A stretch of DNA of 18,039 nucleotides, taken from assembly GCA_913054445.1 (NCBI GenBank), contig CAJXIK010000011.1:1-18039 (forward strand), read 5' to 3'. The stretch is from an uncultured Bermanella sp. GTDB taxonomy: Bacteria > Pseudomonadota > Gammaproteobacteria > Pseudomonadales > Oceanobacteraceae. This document shows, one piece after another, positions 1-7,173 of this stretch (its first letter is position 1; each line of letters opens with the position of its first letter). The notes under the pieces are model-generated. The model was given only the letters and a program-made list of their open reading frames with translations, was not told where the DNA came from and ran no database searches. The position numbers and the translations under genes are program-made.

Positions 1-32
1 GGCATTCGAATGTTGCTTAAAAAGTTGCCCCT

Positions 33-689
33 ATGGTTCTTTATTCTTTTCGTCGTTGCCCCTATGCCATGCGCGCGCGCCTGGCCATTGCCTATGCCTT
101 ACCCGTTGCCAGCCTAGAGCTGCGCGAAGTGGTGCTAAAAGACAAGCCGCAGGCCATGTTGGATATTAGCCCTAAGGGTACCGTGCCGGTGTTGCATCTA
201 GAAAACGAGCGGGTGATCGATGAAAGCCTAGACATAATGTTGTGGGCCCTGGAGCAAAACTCGGCGCTTAAACAGCGCTGGTTGGGCAAGGATAGTAGCG
301 GTGCGATAAAGGCCTTAATCGCCAGTAACGACGGGGATTTTAAATGGGCGCTGGATCACTACAAATACGCCGATCGCTTCGAGCACAGCGCGCAATTTTA
401 CCGAGAAAAAGCCGAGTTTTTTTTGGTTGAGTTAGAGGCGCGTCTGCAAAAACATGCTTTTCTCATGGGGGCCGACATGACCCTAGCCGATGTGGCCATA
501 TTTCCCTTCGTGCGCCAATTTGCCCATGTGGATAAGGACTGGTTTTTTGCCAGTGAATTTAAGGCGTTGCAAGCCTGGCTAAGTGCGCGCTTAGCGGAGG
601 GGCGCTTTAACGCCATCATGAAAAAATACCCGCCATGGTCGGCCCAGCAAGCGCCACTTTATTTTCCCGCCGAAAACGTCGCCGATTAG
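33..689 (+). CDS. Glutathione S-transferase-fold protein
   Basis: A 218-residue cytosolic protein with a thioredoxin-like N-terminal half (about residues 1-75) and an all-helical C-terminal half, the normal length and layout of bacterial GSTs. Visible marks are the N-terminal CPYAMRAR segment with Cys9 at the redox/active-site position, the GTVPVL cis-proline turn (Pro53), and Glu64-Ser65 in the usual glutathione-contact position. GSTs of this type conjugate glutathione or reduce glutathionylated substrates; the Cys-Pro-Tyr motif favours thiol-transferase chemistry over classic conjugation, but that is inference. An in-frame stop at 18-20 limits the start to ATG 33; no good ribosome-binding site is visible. 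The stop overlaps by 4 bases that of the convergent lipoprotein gene. Its substrate cannot be told. Confidence 0.85.
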   Translation: MVLYSFRRCPYAMRARLAIAYALPVASLELREVVLKDKPQAMLDISPKGTVPVLHLENERVIDESLDIMLWALEQNSALKQRWLGKDSSGAIKALIASNDGDFKWALDHYKYADRFEHSAQFYREKAEFFLVELEARLQKHAFLMGADMTLADVAIFPFVRQFAHVDKDWFFASEFKALQAWLSARLAEGRFNAIMKKYPPWSAQQAPLYFPAENVAD

Positions 690-1489
690 GGGGCCGCGAC
701 TGCATCATCGGCGGTTGCCGTGGCGGCCACCGGATCGAAGCGCATCCATAAGACCCGAGGGCTCTCGCTGGCAATGAAGTGCAAGATGCCATCGCCGTCG
801 ATCAAGGCTAGGCCGTTGGCGGGGGCAATCTCATCGAAGGGCACATTAAACTCTAGGCAATTTTCCCGTTCGATTCTCATGGACAACAGGCTAGTGGTGA
901 GGGGGGACAGGGTTCCCTGCCATTGGCAGCTGGTGCTGGCATTCCAGCCAGAAAAGCCGCCGTCGGTATTGACCTTCATGACCCCATCGGTGGTCTTCCA
1001 ATCACCGGCAACTCGGCTGAGGGGGAGTTCGAGCTGCTGCTCCACATCCAGCATTAGCTCCATGCGGCCTGCCCGAGTGAGGGTGTTGTAGTTGATGACC
1101 AAATCAAGGTCTTCGATAAACGTGGCTTCTAGGGGCAGCTTAATGTTGTTATAGGTGCCCACAAAAAAGAAGTTCACCGCGTCTGGGTTATTATAAGGGT
1201 GTACGTCCAGCAGTAGGCTGCTATGGCCGTTGTCTTCGATGGCATAGCCCCCCAGCTGGGTCTCGTCTTCCCTTAATATGTAGACATCATCTTGGTAAAA
1301 CAGCACGAAGGAGACAATTTTGCTTTGTACCGTGCCCAGGTTTTCTGTGGTGCTGCCAGACCAGAAGCCACTTAGGGTCGCGGGCAGCACGGGCTCATCG
1401 TCACCGCCGCTGCTGCAAGCGGCCATGAAGCAGCATAAATAGAGCATACAGAGTGCTCGTGCCCAGCCGGATTCCCACATACAACGCAT
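686..1489 (-). CDS. Hypothetical lipoprotein
   Basis: A 267-residue exported protein of unknown function. The N-terminus (from ATG 1489) has a short positive region, a hydrophobic stretch rich in Cys, Leu and Met, and a lipobox-like FMAAC followed by SSGGDD, so it is probably lipidated; Met at the -3 position is unusual. The rest looks like a soluble beta-rich domain with GFWSGSTTENLG and a later GDWKTTDG segment, which may be two copies of a small barrel-like unit. I prefer ATG 1489 because AAGG lies 6 bases upstream; ATG 1522 and ATG 1513 are in-frame alternatives with weaker sites, and would put a longer charged region before the signal peptide. It is divergent from the first protease gene and converges on the GST gene. 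I do not recognise a named family. Confidence 0.7.
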   Translation of the reverse strand: MRCMWESGWARALCMLYLCCFMAACSSGGDDEPVLPATLSGFWSGSTTENLGTVQSKIVSFVLFYQDDVYILREDETQLGGYAIEDNGHSSLLLDVHPYNNPDAVNFFFVGTYNNIKLPLEATFIEDLDLVINYNTLTRAGRMELMLDVEQQLELPLSRVAGDWKTTDGVMKVNTDGGFSGWNASTSCQWQGTLSPLTTSLLSMRIERENCLEFNVPFDEIAPANGLALIDGDGILHFIASESPRVLWMRFDPVAATATADDAVAAP

Positions 1490-1645
1490 AATCAACCTTG
1501 ATTGTCGCTCCATTAACAGCATAGCAGCTTGCCACTTTCATCCAGATGCGCGGCACAGGCGCAAGATTTGAAAGGCGTACACCCTAGGTTTATCGGCGCA
1601 AAGGGCAAAACGTTAAGGTGTTCCTGCCATCTAGGGCTTGAATAG

Positions 1646-1660
1646 TTATAATGATTCTTA
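1646..1660 (+). promoter_or_regulatory. Candidate promoter -10 with Fur-like box
   Basis: A perfect TATAAT lies at 1647-1652, about 45 bases before the TTG start of the first protease. It is embedded in TTATAATGATTCTTA, which matches 12 of 15 positions of the Fur core TGATAATGATTATCA. No convincing -35 hexamer sits 16-18 bases upstream. Either the TATAAT alone explains the match, or the promoter is iron-responsive; the sequence cannot separate these. The rest of the divergent 1490-1697 gap shows nothing else I can name. Confidence 0.35.
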
Positions 1661-1697
1661 CCGGTAATAGTATTAGCCCCATACAGAGGACGTATTT

Positions 1698-3509
1698 TTG
1701 ATTTCTAGCATTAAAGCACTTTTGTTCATTTTGCTTATTTCTATGCACAGCCATAGCATGGCGGCCCAAGACCAAGCAGCCAACATTAGCCCGAGAATCA
1801 TCGGTGGGACAGATGTTGCGCAGGCGTACCCGTGGATGGTGTCCATACAGGCAGACAGTCATTTTTGCGGTGGCACCTTAATTCATCAGGACTGGGTGCT
1901 CACCGCCGCCCATTGCATGGAAGGGGTGACAGCCGAGCAAATTACCCTGTGGGTGGGGGCACAAGACCTTGCCAGCGTGGCGGCGGACACGAGCCTCGCA
2001 GAGCGCCATTCGGTGGCGTGGATAGCGAGCCATGCCGACTACGATAGGGACACTTTATGGGGCGATATCGCCATCTTAAGGCTCGCGCAATCCTCTCATA
2101 AAACTCCGCTTAACTTAATTAGCTCGGCCCGCCATAGCGCCTTGGCCAGCCTCGATGTGTTGCGCATCATGGGCTGGGGGTTAACCGATGCCACAGATGA
2201 ACATAGCATCTCGAACATATTGCAAGAAGTGGATGTGTCGTTTCAAGGTGACGAGGTGTGCGACGCGACATACCCAGGTGCAGGCGGCGAGTACTGGCAA
2301 CAGGGCTTGTGTGCCGGTGAAGTGAGTGGCGGTAAAGATTCTTGCCAGGGGGACAGCGGCGGCCCGCTGTTATTGTTCGAGGATGGCGAGTGGTGGTTAA
2401 CCGGCATCGTTAGCTGGGGGGATGGCTGCGGCGAAAACGGCAAGTTCGGCGTCTACGCCGAGGTGGCCTATTACCTCGACTGGATCGCACAGCGTCAACA
2501 CGGGGTGACCCTACTGGGTGCCGATAAAATTGGTTTTTTAGGCTTGGGCAGGACGAAATCGGATGTTTATAAATTAGTGAACTCGGGAACGGTCAGTGCT
2601 CAAATCAATACCACGGCGATCGCGCCCGCTGAGGTGGCCACCTTCGCCATCGATGACAGCCGTTGGTCCAGCTACAGCCTGCCCGCCGGCAGTGACATTG
2701 AACTCAGCATAGAGGCACTGGGCAGCATAGCCGGTGAGCATGACTCTAAGGCGCAAATTTATGTGGACGATTACCTCGTGCAACATAAATTAAATGCCAA
2801 GGTATTGCAGCCAGTGGATGCCGTCAGTCTCGGTGTTAATTGGCCATTTTTTAGTGGCACGGGGGAGCAGACCGAGCATGCCCAGCCTTGGTTGGCGGCA
2901 AGTGACGAGCAGCGGGGCCAGGTATTAAAGTCGGGGGCCATCGGCGCAGAAGAGCGCTCGGTACTGGTTAGTTACTTGAATGGCTCAGGCAATGGCCAGG
3001 CTCACTACCTCAAGTTTGATGCCCGAGTGGACAGCCACCCGAGCGATGGCTTACTGGTGGTGATCAACCAAGGGTTTCCAGAGGAGGAGGCCTTCCTCAT
3101 CGGTGCCGATAAAGTTGACTGGTTTAGCAACACGGTGGCCCTGCCCAGAAACGGCAACCATATTCTGTTTATTTATATCAAAGACCGAAGTCTGCAACTG
3201 GGCAGCGATGCGGCCTATCTCGCTAACTTTAGGATTTGTACGGATATTAGCAACGATCCTAATGAGGATACCTGCTCTAAAGCAGATGATTTTTATAACC
3301 AGGATAAGCTAGTGGCCATCGAGGGTCGCACCGATGAACCAGATGTCAGTGAACCAGATGTCAGTGAACCAGATGTCAGTGAATCCGATGTCAGTGAACT
3401 TGATAGCAGCGCACCTGCGTTGTTTAAGAAATCATCCGGCTCGCTGTTTTACCTTTATTTTCTGCTGCCCTCCATGTTGCTGTTTCGACCCCGCCCGCCA
3501 ATGAAATAA
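1698..3509 (+). CDS. Secreted trypsin-like serine protease, GlyGly-CTERM type
   Basis: A 603-residue S1-family endopeptidase exported through a signal peptide (residues 1-23) and probably activated by cleavage after Arg33 to expose IIGG. The catalytic triad is His72 (TAAHC), Asp123 (GDIAIL) and Ser220 (GDSGG). Asp214, six residues before the serine, and the small residues of the pocket predict cleavage after Lys/Arg. Residues 270-545 form a conserved module shared with the next gene, ending in a Cys- and Asp/Asn-rich NDPNEDTCS segment. A pentapeptide-repeat linker (547-571) leads to SSGS, a hydrophobic helix and Arg-Pro-Arg, a variant GlyGly-CTERM tail. The start is TTG 1698, supported by AGAGGA 7 bases upstream and by giving an intact signal peptide; ATG 1743 would truncate it. 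Vibrio VesB/VesC are similarly organised type II secretion substrates; that comparison is from family knowledge. Confidence 0.9.
   Translation: MISSIKALLFILLISMHSHSMAAQDQAANISPRIIGGTDVAQAYPWMVSIQADSHFCGGTLIHQDWVLTAAHCMEGVTAEQITLWVGAQDLASVAADTSLAERHSVAWIASHADYDRDTLWGDIAILRLAQSSHKTPLNLISSARHSALASLDVLRIMGWGLTDATDEHSISNILQEVDVSFQGDEVCDATYPGAGGEYWQQGLCAGEVSGGKDSCQGDSGGPLLLFEDGEWWLTGIVSWGDGCGENGKFGVYAEVAYYLDWIAQRQHGVTLLGADKIGFLGLGRTKSDVYKLVNSGTVSAQINTTAIAPAEVATFAIDDSRWSSYSLPAGSDIELSIEALGSIAGEHDSKAQIYVDDYLVQHKLNAKVLQPVDAVSLGVNWPFFSGTGEQTEHAQPWLAASDEQRGQVLKSGAIGAEERSVLVSYLNGSGNGQAHYLKFDARVDSHPSDGLLVVINQGFPEEEAFLIGADKVDWFSNTVALPRNGNHILFIYIKDRSLQLGSDAAYLANFRICTDISNDPNEDTCSKADDFYNQDKLVAIEGRTDEPDVSEPDVSEPDVSESDVSELDSSAPALFKKSSGSLFYLYFLLPSMLLFRPRPPMK
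3336..3410 (+). repeat. 15-bp tandem repeat encoding EPDVS
   Basis: Five consecutive 15-base units inside the first protease gene. Units 1-3 (3336-3380) are identical copies of GAACCAGATGTCAGT, unit 4 (3381-3395) differs by two bases (encoding ESDVS) and unit 5 (3396-3410) is degenerate (ELDSS). They encode an acidic, probably flexible stalk between the conserved module and the membrane tail. The second protease lacks them. Repeat number can change without shifting the frame. Confidence 0.95.
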
Positions 3510-3581
3510 AAGCCATTCGGCCTAGCCAGCAGGCGCACCCTCAAAGCAAGACTATACTAAATAAGTGGATGTTTTGAGTCA

Positions 3582-3612
3582 TAGGCATGTCCTGTGCCTA
3601 GGCCGGGGGGCC
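3582..3612 (+). other. Paired inverted repeats in leader of second protease
   Basis: TAGGCA (3582-3587) and TGCCTA (3595-3600) can form a 6-bp hairpin with a 7-base loop. Directly after it, GGCC-GGGG-GGCC (3601-3612) is a second GC-rich inverted repeat, ending 2 bases before ATG 3615. The only purine-rich ribosome-binding candidate, the G run at about 3605-3610, lies inside this second element. There is no T-run, so it is not a terminator. The rest of the 3510-3614 gap holds only a weak TATACT at 3553-3558. Confidence 0.5.
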
Positions 3613-3614
3613 GT

Positions 3615-5474
3615 ATGAAAACGCTGTTTATTATTATAATAAGTGCTTTTTATTGCGCAGGGGTGTGGGGTCAAGACGGCCACATCAGTGATGATCAGCG
3701 GCAAGCTAAAATTATCGGCGGCAGCGATGCCAGTGAAACCTACCCGTGGATGGTTTCTATACAGATAGGCGGCCATTTTTGTGGGGGGGCTCTTATCGGC
3801 AAAGATTGGGTGCTCACCGCGGCCCACTGCATGGAAGATGTGAGCGCGCCGGATCTTACCCTGTGGATTGGGGGAGGGGCCTTAACCCAGCCTGCCCACG
3901 CCGAGCAACACGCGGTGGATTGGTTGGTGGTGCACCCAGATTACGACCCCAGCAGTTTTTACAGCGACATTGCCCTCCTTAAACTTGTTCAATCCTCTGC
4001 TAAGACCCCAATACCGCTATTGAGCATGGCCGCCAGTCAGGGCCTCACCGCTAACGAGCAATTGCGCGTCATGGGCTGGGGTTTAACCGACCCAGAAAAC
4101 GTTAACAGCGTCTCTAATCAGTTGCAGCAGGTGGACGTGAGCTTTCAGCCCGACGCCGTCTGCGCCGCGACCTATGATGTTAGCGGCATTGAAAACTACT
4201 GGCAGCGCAGCCTATGCGCCGGTGAGGTTGCCGGGGGCAAGGATGCCTGTCAGGGGGACAGCGGCGGCCCATTGCTGGTGAGGGCCAACGACGCGTGGGC
4301 CCTCACTGGGCTAGTGAGCTGGGGGGATGGCTGCGCCGAGGCGCAAAAATACGGGGCCTACACTGAGGTGGCCTTCTTTCAAGACTGGATCGAGCAGCGG
4401 CGGCGCGGTGTGACCCTGTTTGGCCCAAACAAGATTGGCTTCCTCGGTAAGGGGCGCAGCAAGCCGCAAGAATATAGCCTGTTAAATTTATCCACCACCA
4501 CCTCGCGGGTGAGGGCGAAGAGCATCATCCACCCTAGCCAGGAAAACGTCGCCAGCTTTGCCATAGATGAGCAAAATTGGGCCATCCTCAATAATGCTAT
4601 TCCCCCCGGCTACCAGTGCCACTTCAAGGTCAATGCCTTGGGGGAACGCGTCGGTGAGCACGATGCGCTGTTAAGGTTAGAGTTCGACGGCTACTCCCAA
4701 CAGCAAAGTCTTAATAGTAAGGTATTAAACACGTTACCCGCCGCCAGTGCGTTGGATACGGCGTGGCACTGGTTCAGTGGTACCAATGAAAATAGCGAGC
4801 ACGCTCTGCCCTGGGTTGCGGTGCAAGATGCCGACACCTCAGGGAGTGTCGGGGGCTCGGTCTTACAAGCGGCCAGCATCGGCCAAGGTGAACGTTCGGT
4901 ATTGCTCAGTTACCTAAACGGTGCGGCCGCTGCCGACCCCCATTACCTGAAATTTGATTATAAAGTCGTCGGCCTAGAAAGCGTTATACAGGTGTATGTG
5001 AATGAAGAGGCGAGGAGCCGTCAACTGCTGTACGACACCAGTGTGGCGGGCGGCAAGCAGGTGTGGCGTACCAGCTTTGTGCAACTGCCAGCGGACATTA
5101 ATCACCTGTTATTTATCTATTATCGTGACCATGTGGCCACCGGTACAGAGCATCACGGCTTCTTAGATAACCTGCGGGTGTGTACCGATGTGCACAACGA
5201 TCCCAACGAAGTCACCTGTTCTAACGCCGACTCTTTTTATAGCCTAAGCGATCTTGCGCAACAGGATGACCCCGCGCCCAGCGCCGATTGGACCTCTGTG
5301 TGCGAGCGGGTGGTGTATGCAGACAGTGACATTCATTATGCCGCGCGTACCTCTGGGGATGTGATTATTGTGAGCCCGCCAAAAAAATCGGGGGGCAGCG
5401 TGTGGTTTTTGCTGCTGCTCATGCCGTTATTGATGATGAGAGAGCGTGACTCAAGAAGAACTGAGGATTTTTAA
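3615..5474 (+). CDS. Second secreted trypsin-like serine protease, GlyGly-CTERM type
   Basis: A 619-residue paralog of the preceding gene, same layout: signal peptide MKTLFIIIISAFYCAGVWG, activation site Lys32-IIGG, triad His71, Asp118 and Ser216, and Asp210 at the base of the specificity pocket (Lys/Arg preference). The C-terminal module repeats motifs of its neighbour: KIGFLG, FSGT, GERSVLLSYLNG, HYLKFD, CTDVHNDPNE and CSNADSFY. The tail is a clear GlyGly-CTERM: KKSGGS, a hydrophobic helix, then a basic end (RERDSRR). Such tails are processed by rhombosortase in Vibrio; no such enzyme is in this window. The linker differs: it contains an extra Cys and no pentapeptide repeats. I chose ATG 3615, as an upstream GTG at 3594 would put seven residues before the signal peptide. 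The last 24 bases overlap the convergent next gene. Confidence 0.9.
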   Translation: MKTLFIIIISAFYCAGVWGQDGHISDDQRQAKIIGGSDASETYPWMVSIQIGGHFCGGALIGKDWVLTAAHCMEDVSAPDLTLWIGGGALTQPAHAEQHAVDWLVVHPDYDPSSFYSDIALLKLVQSSAKTPIPLLSMAASQGLTANEQLRVMGWGLTDPENVNSVSNQLQQVDVSFQPDAVCAATYDVSGIENYWQRSLCAGEVAGGKDACQGDSGGPLLVRANDAWALTGLVSWGDGCAEAQKYGAYTEVAFFQDWIEQRRRGVTLFGPNKIGFLGKGRSKPQEYSLLNLSTTTSRVRAKSIIHPSQENVASFAIDEQNWAILNNAIPPGYQCHFKVNALGERVGEHDALLRLEFDGYSQQQSLNSKVLNTLPAASALDTAWHWFSGTNENSEHALPWVAVQDADTSGSVGGSVLQAASIGQGERSVLLSYLNGAAAADPHYLKFDYKVVGLESVIQVYVNEEARSRQLLYDTSVAGGKQVWRTSFVQLPADINHLLFIYYRDHVATGTEHHGFLDNLRVCTDVHNDPNEVTCSNADSFYSLSDLAQQDDPAPSADWTSVCERVVYADSDIHYAARTSGDVIIVSPPKKSGGSVWFLLLLMPLLMMRERDSRRTEDF

Positions 5475-6188
5475 GCGTTTAAGATAATAATTTAAAGAAA
5501 ACCCCAGCGTCTTAGCCAGAGGTTTAACCCGTGTCTTGGCCAGAAAATCGCCCTCGGCGGCTGTTTTTCCCGCGTAGATGATCCAGTTACCGCCACCGCT
5601 ATTACACACAAACAACTGCGCAAAGTGATGGTCTAGTAGCGACAAGAGGTTGTCGGGTAATTCATGGTCCAGCCAGTAATTTAACACTAGCCAGCCGCCA
5701 TGGTTAATGCGGCGTACACAGTGTTCGATGAAGGCGATTTGCAGCTGAAACTCGTCGATGCCGTGATGGTGATACAGGTCGGCCACCAATACATCATAGC
5801 CCTGGCTACCTTGTGTTAAGAAATCTTTGGCATCGGCCTCATGAATAAGCAGCTGCGGGTGTTTGGGCAGCTGAAAATAATGGTGGGCAATCTTCACCAC
5901 TTGCGGGCGCAGCTCCACCGCGCTCACACTGCACTGGGGCAGGGCATGCATGAACGCCATGACGCTGGTGCCGCCTCCCAGCCCGAGTACGCACACCGAC
6001 TGGGGCCTGCAAAACAACAGCACGAGCATGATGGCGCGACTGTATTCATGTTGGGGAATGTGCGGGCTGGCTTTAATCTGGCAGCTCTGTTCGTGGTCGT
6101 TGCCAAACGCCAAATAGCGTTTGGCACCGTCGTCCAATACCTGGATGGCACCATACTGGTCGACGCAGCGATAAATTTCTTTAAGCAT
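5451..6188 (-). CDS. Spermidine-synthase-fold (Rossmann) protein, likely not a true aminopropyltransferase
   Basis: A 245-residue soluble protein with the Rossmann fold of spermidine synthases and SAM methyltransferases. The nucleotide loop is VLGLGGGTS (residues 67-75), followed by AVELRPQVV with Glu92 in the ribose-binding position, an EADAKDF segment (Asp119 as the adenine-contact candidate) and YDVLVADLYHH with Asp137. True SpeE proteins have GGGDG and a D-x-x-D-P catalytic motif; here these are GGGTS and ADLYHH, so polyamine synthesis is doubtful. A short N-terminal beta region (QYGAIQVLDDGAKRYLAFG) matches the SpeE N-terminal domain. No good ribosome-binding site precedes ATG 6188. The gene converges on the second protease with a 24-base overlap. 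It could be a SAM-binding enzyme of unknown product. Confidence 0.75.
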   Translation of the reverse strand: MLKEIYRCVDQYGAIQVLDDGAKRYLAFGNDHEQSCQIKASPHIPQHEYSRAIMLVLLFCRPQSVCVLGLGGGTSVMAFMHALPQCSVSAVELRPQVVKIAHHYFQLPKHPQLLIHEADAKDFLTQGSQGYDVLVADLYHHHGIDEFQLQIAFIEHCVRRINHGGWLVLNYWLDHELPDNLLSLLDHHFAQLFVCNSGGGNWIIYAGKTAAEGDFLAKTRVKPLAKTLGFSLNYYLKRLKILSSS

Positions 6189-6220
6189 GTGGCTAATAAA
6201 TGCACTGGTTGGTAGGCATA

Positions 6221-6244
6221 TAAAAGCCTGCTTGAAGCAGGCTT
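6221..6244 (-). terminator. Rho-independent terminator after bfr
   Basis: AAGCCTGC (6224-6231) and GCAGGCTT (6237-6244) form a perfect 8-bp stem with a 5-base loop. Read on the minus strand, the stem is followed by TTTTATAT, giving a U-run; on the plus strand there is none. It lies about 50 bases past the bfr stop and before the next minus-strand gene, so it should end bfr transcription. Confidence 0.75.
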
Positions 6245-6298
6245 AGTCGCCAATTAAATTTTAAGGCATCATTTTATGCTTATTTGCGGGTGGCGACT
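6245..6298 (-). other. Inverted repeat spanning the bfr 3' end
   Basis: AGTCGCCA (6245-6252) and TGGCGACT (6291-6298) are a perfect 8-bp inverted repeat separated by 38 AT-rich bases, which contain a smaller GCAT...ATGC pair. The right arm overlaps the last base-pairs of the bfr stop codon, and the left arm abuts the terminator stem, so the bfr mRNA 3' end can fold into stacked hairpins. Role unknown; it may protect the transcript. Confidence 0.5.
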
Positions 6299-6770
6299 AG
6301 CTTGGCTCCATTTGGCTTTGGAGGTAGTTCTGTATACCCACCTTAGCGAGCAGATCTAGCTGGGTCTCTAACCAGTCGATGTGTTCCTCTTCATCCTCGA
6401 GGATGTCCTGGAATAAATCCCGGCTCACGAAATCGCGCTTGCTCTCGGTGTAGGCGATGGCCTCCCTGAGATCCTTGGTCGCATCCATCTCGAGGCTGAG
6501 GTCACATTGCAGCATTTCCTTGGTATCTTCGCCGATTCTTATCTTGCCCAGTTTCTGCAAGTTGGGAATGCCCTCCAGAAATAAAATACGCTCGATTAAA
6601 CTGTCGGCGTGCTTCATCTCATCGATGGATTCGTCGTATTCTTTTTTACCCAAGTGTTCGATGCCCCAGTCTTTGTACATGCGAGCATGGAGAAAATACT
6701 GGTTGATGGCGACTAATTCATTGCCGAGAACGGTGTTTAGAAACTCGATGCTCTTGTTGTCACCCTTCAT
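6297..6770 (-). CDS. bfr: Bacterioferritin
   Basis: A 157-residue four-helix ferritin subunit, the standard length for Bfr, which assembles into a cytosolic 24-mer that oxidises and stores iron and binds heme between subunits. All diagnostic residues are present at the E. coli numbering: ferroxidase ligands Glu18, Glu51, His54, Glu94, Glu127 and His130, and the heme ligand Met52. The start at ATG 6770 gives the typical MKGDNKSIEFLN opening, and AAGGGG lies about 7 bases upstream; an in-frame ATG at 6791 would overlap that ribosome-binding site. The gene is downstream of bfd on the same strand, separated by 157 bases, and is followed by a terminator. Since it has both heme and ferroxidase residues it can function as a homopolymer. 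Confidence 0.97.
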   Translation of the reverse strand: MKGDNKSIEFLNTVLGNELVAINQYFLHARMYKDWGIEHLGKKEYDESIDEMKHADSLIERILFLEGIPNLQKLGKIRIGEDTKEMLQCDLSLEMDATKDLREAIAYTESKRDFVSRDLFQDILEDEEEHIDWLETQLDLLAKVGIQNYLQSQMEPS

Positions 6771-6872
6771 TATCTGCCCCTTCATCTGCACGCAATATAA
6801 GCGTGTATGAGTATGGTAGAGGGTAGGAAAGTTGTCGAATTACAGAGGGTTTTTCTTAGATGATATTAGCCC

Positions 6873-6887
6873 CTAAGCAGAGCTTAG
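6873..6887 (-). other. Inverted repeat between bfd and bfr
   Basis: CTAAGC-AGA-GCTTAG is a perfect 6-bp inverted repeat with a 3-base loop, flanked by partly pairing CC/GG bases. Neither strand has a T-run after it, so it is not a canonical terminator. It could be a weak attenuator between bfd and bfr, or an operator for bfr. The rest of the 6771-6927 gap shows no strong promoter; a weak TCGACA/CATACT pair on the minus strand is the best I see. Confidence 0.4.
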
Positions 6888-6927
6888 AGGAATAAGGAGG
6901 CAGGCAGCTTACAGCCTATGTTTGGCT

Positions 6928-7119
6928 TTAAGCGGCAATGACCTCTACGAAGGCACAGGTTTGCTTGGCCTTGCTCACCATGTTTTTACAGAAGCTGCCG
7001 CACTGACCACAATCTGTGGCCACGCCCAAGTTCCGACGCAAGTCTTTATAGTTGGCACCGCAATCTATGGCCTGCTGAACTTGGCTGTCGGTGATACCTT
7101 TGCAGATGCATACGTACAT
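6928..7119 (-). CDS. bfd: Bacterioferritin-associated ferredoxin
   Basis: A 63-residue [2Fe-2S] protein that docks on bacterioferritin and passes electrons through its heme to release stored Fe(III) as Fe(II). The four cluster cysteines are in the family arrangement: C4-x-C6 at the N-terminus and C37-x-x-C40, with the fold motif KGITDSQVQQAI between. Length matches known Bfd proteins (about 55-75). Extra cysteines are at 20, 44 and 55. ATG 7119 has an AGGG 7 bases upstream. A promoter with an overlapping Fur-like site lies just upstream, which fits the known iron-starvation induction of bfd in other gammaproteobacteria. The partner bfr is the next gene on the same strand. Confidence 0.95.
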   Translation of the reverse strand: MYVCICKGITDSQVQQAIDCGANYKDLRRNLGVATDCGQCGSFCKNMVSKAKQTCAFVEVIAA

Positions 7120-7173
7120 AGCAGAACCCTGATAACGGTTAAAAATTCATGTCTGTGCTGAGTTGTTAAACTA

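Noticed and set aside
5451..5474. A frameshift or misassembly at the protease/SpeE-like overlap.
   Set aside because: Both proteins end naturally (basic tail of the GlyGly-CTERM signal; normal C-terminus), so a 24-base convergent overlap is the simpler reading.
5841..6253. Long frames on both strands across the SpeE-like gene.
   Set aside because: They lack family motifs; the minus-strand gene at 5451-6188 has a clear Rossmann signature.
6893..6937. Plus-strand AAGGAGG followed by a short open frame at 6917.
   Set aside because: The spacing of 17 bases is too long, the frame has only seven codons, and it lies opposite the bfd 3' end.
6922..7161. A 79-codon plus-strand frame across bfd.
   Set aside because: It is the antisense shadow of bfd, whose four cluster cysteines are all conserved on the minus strand.
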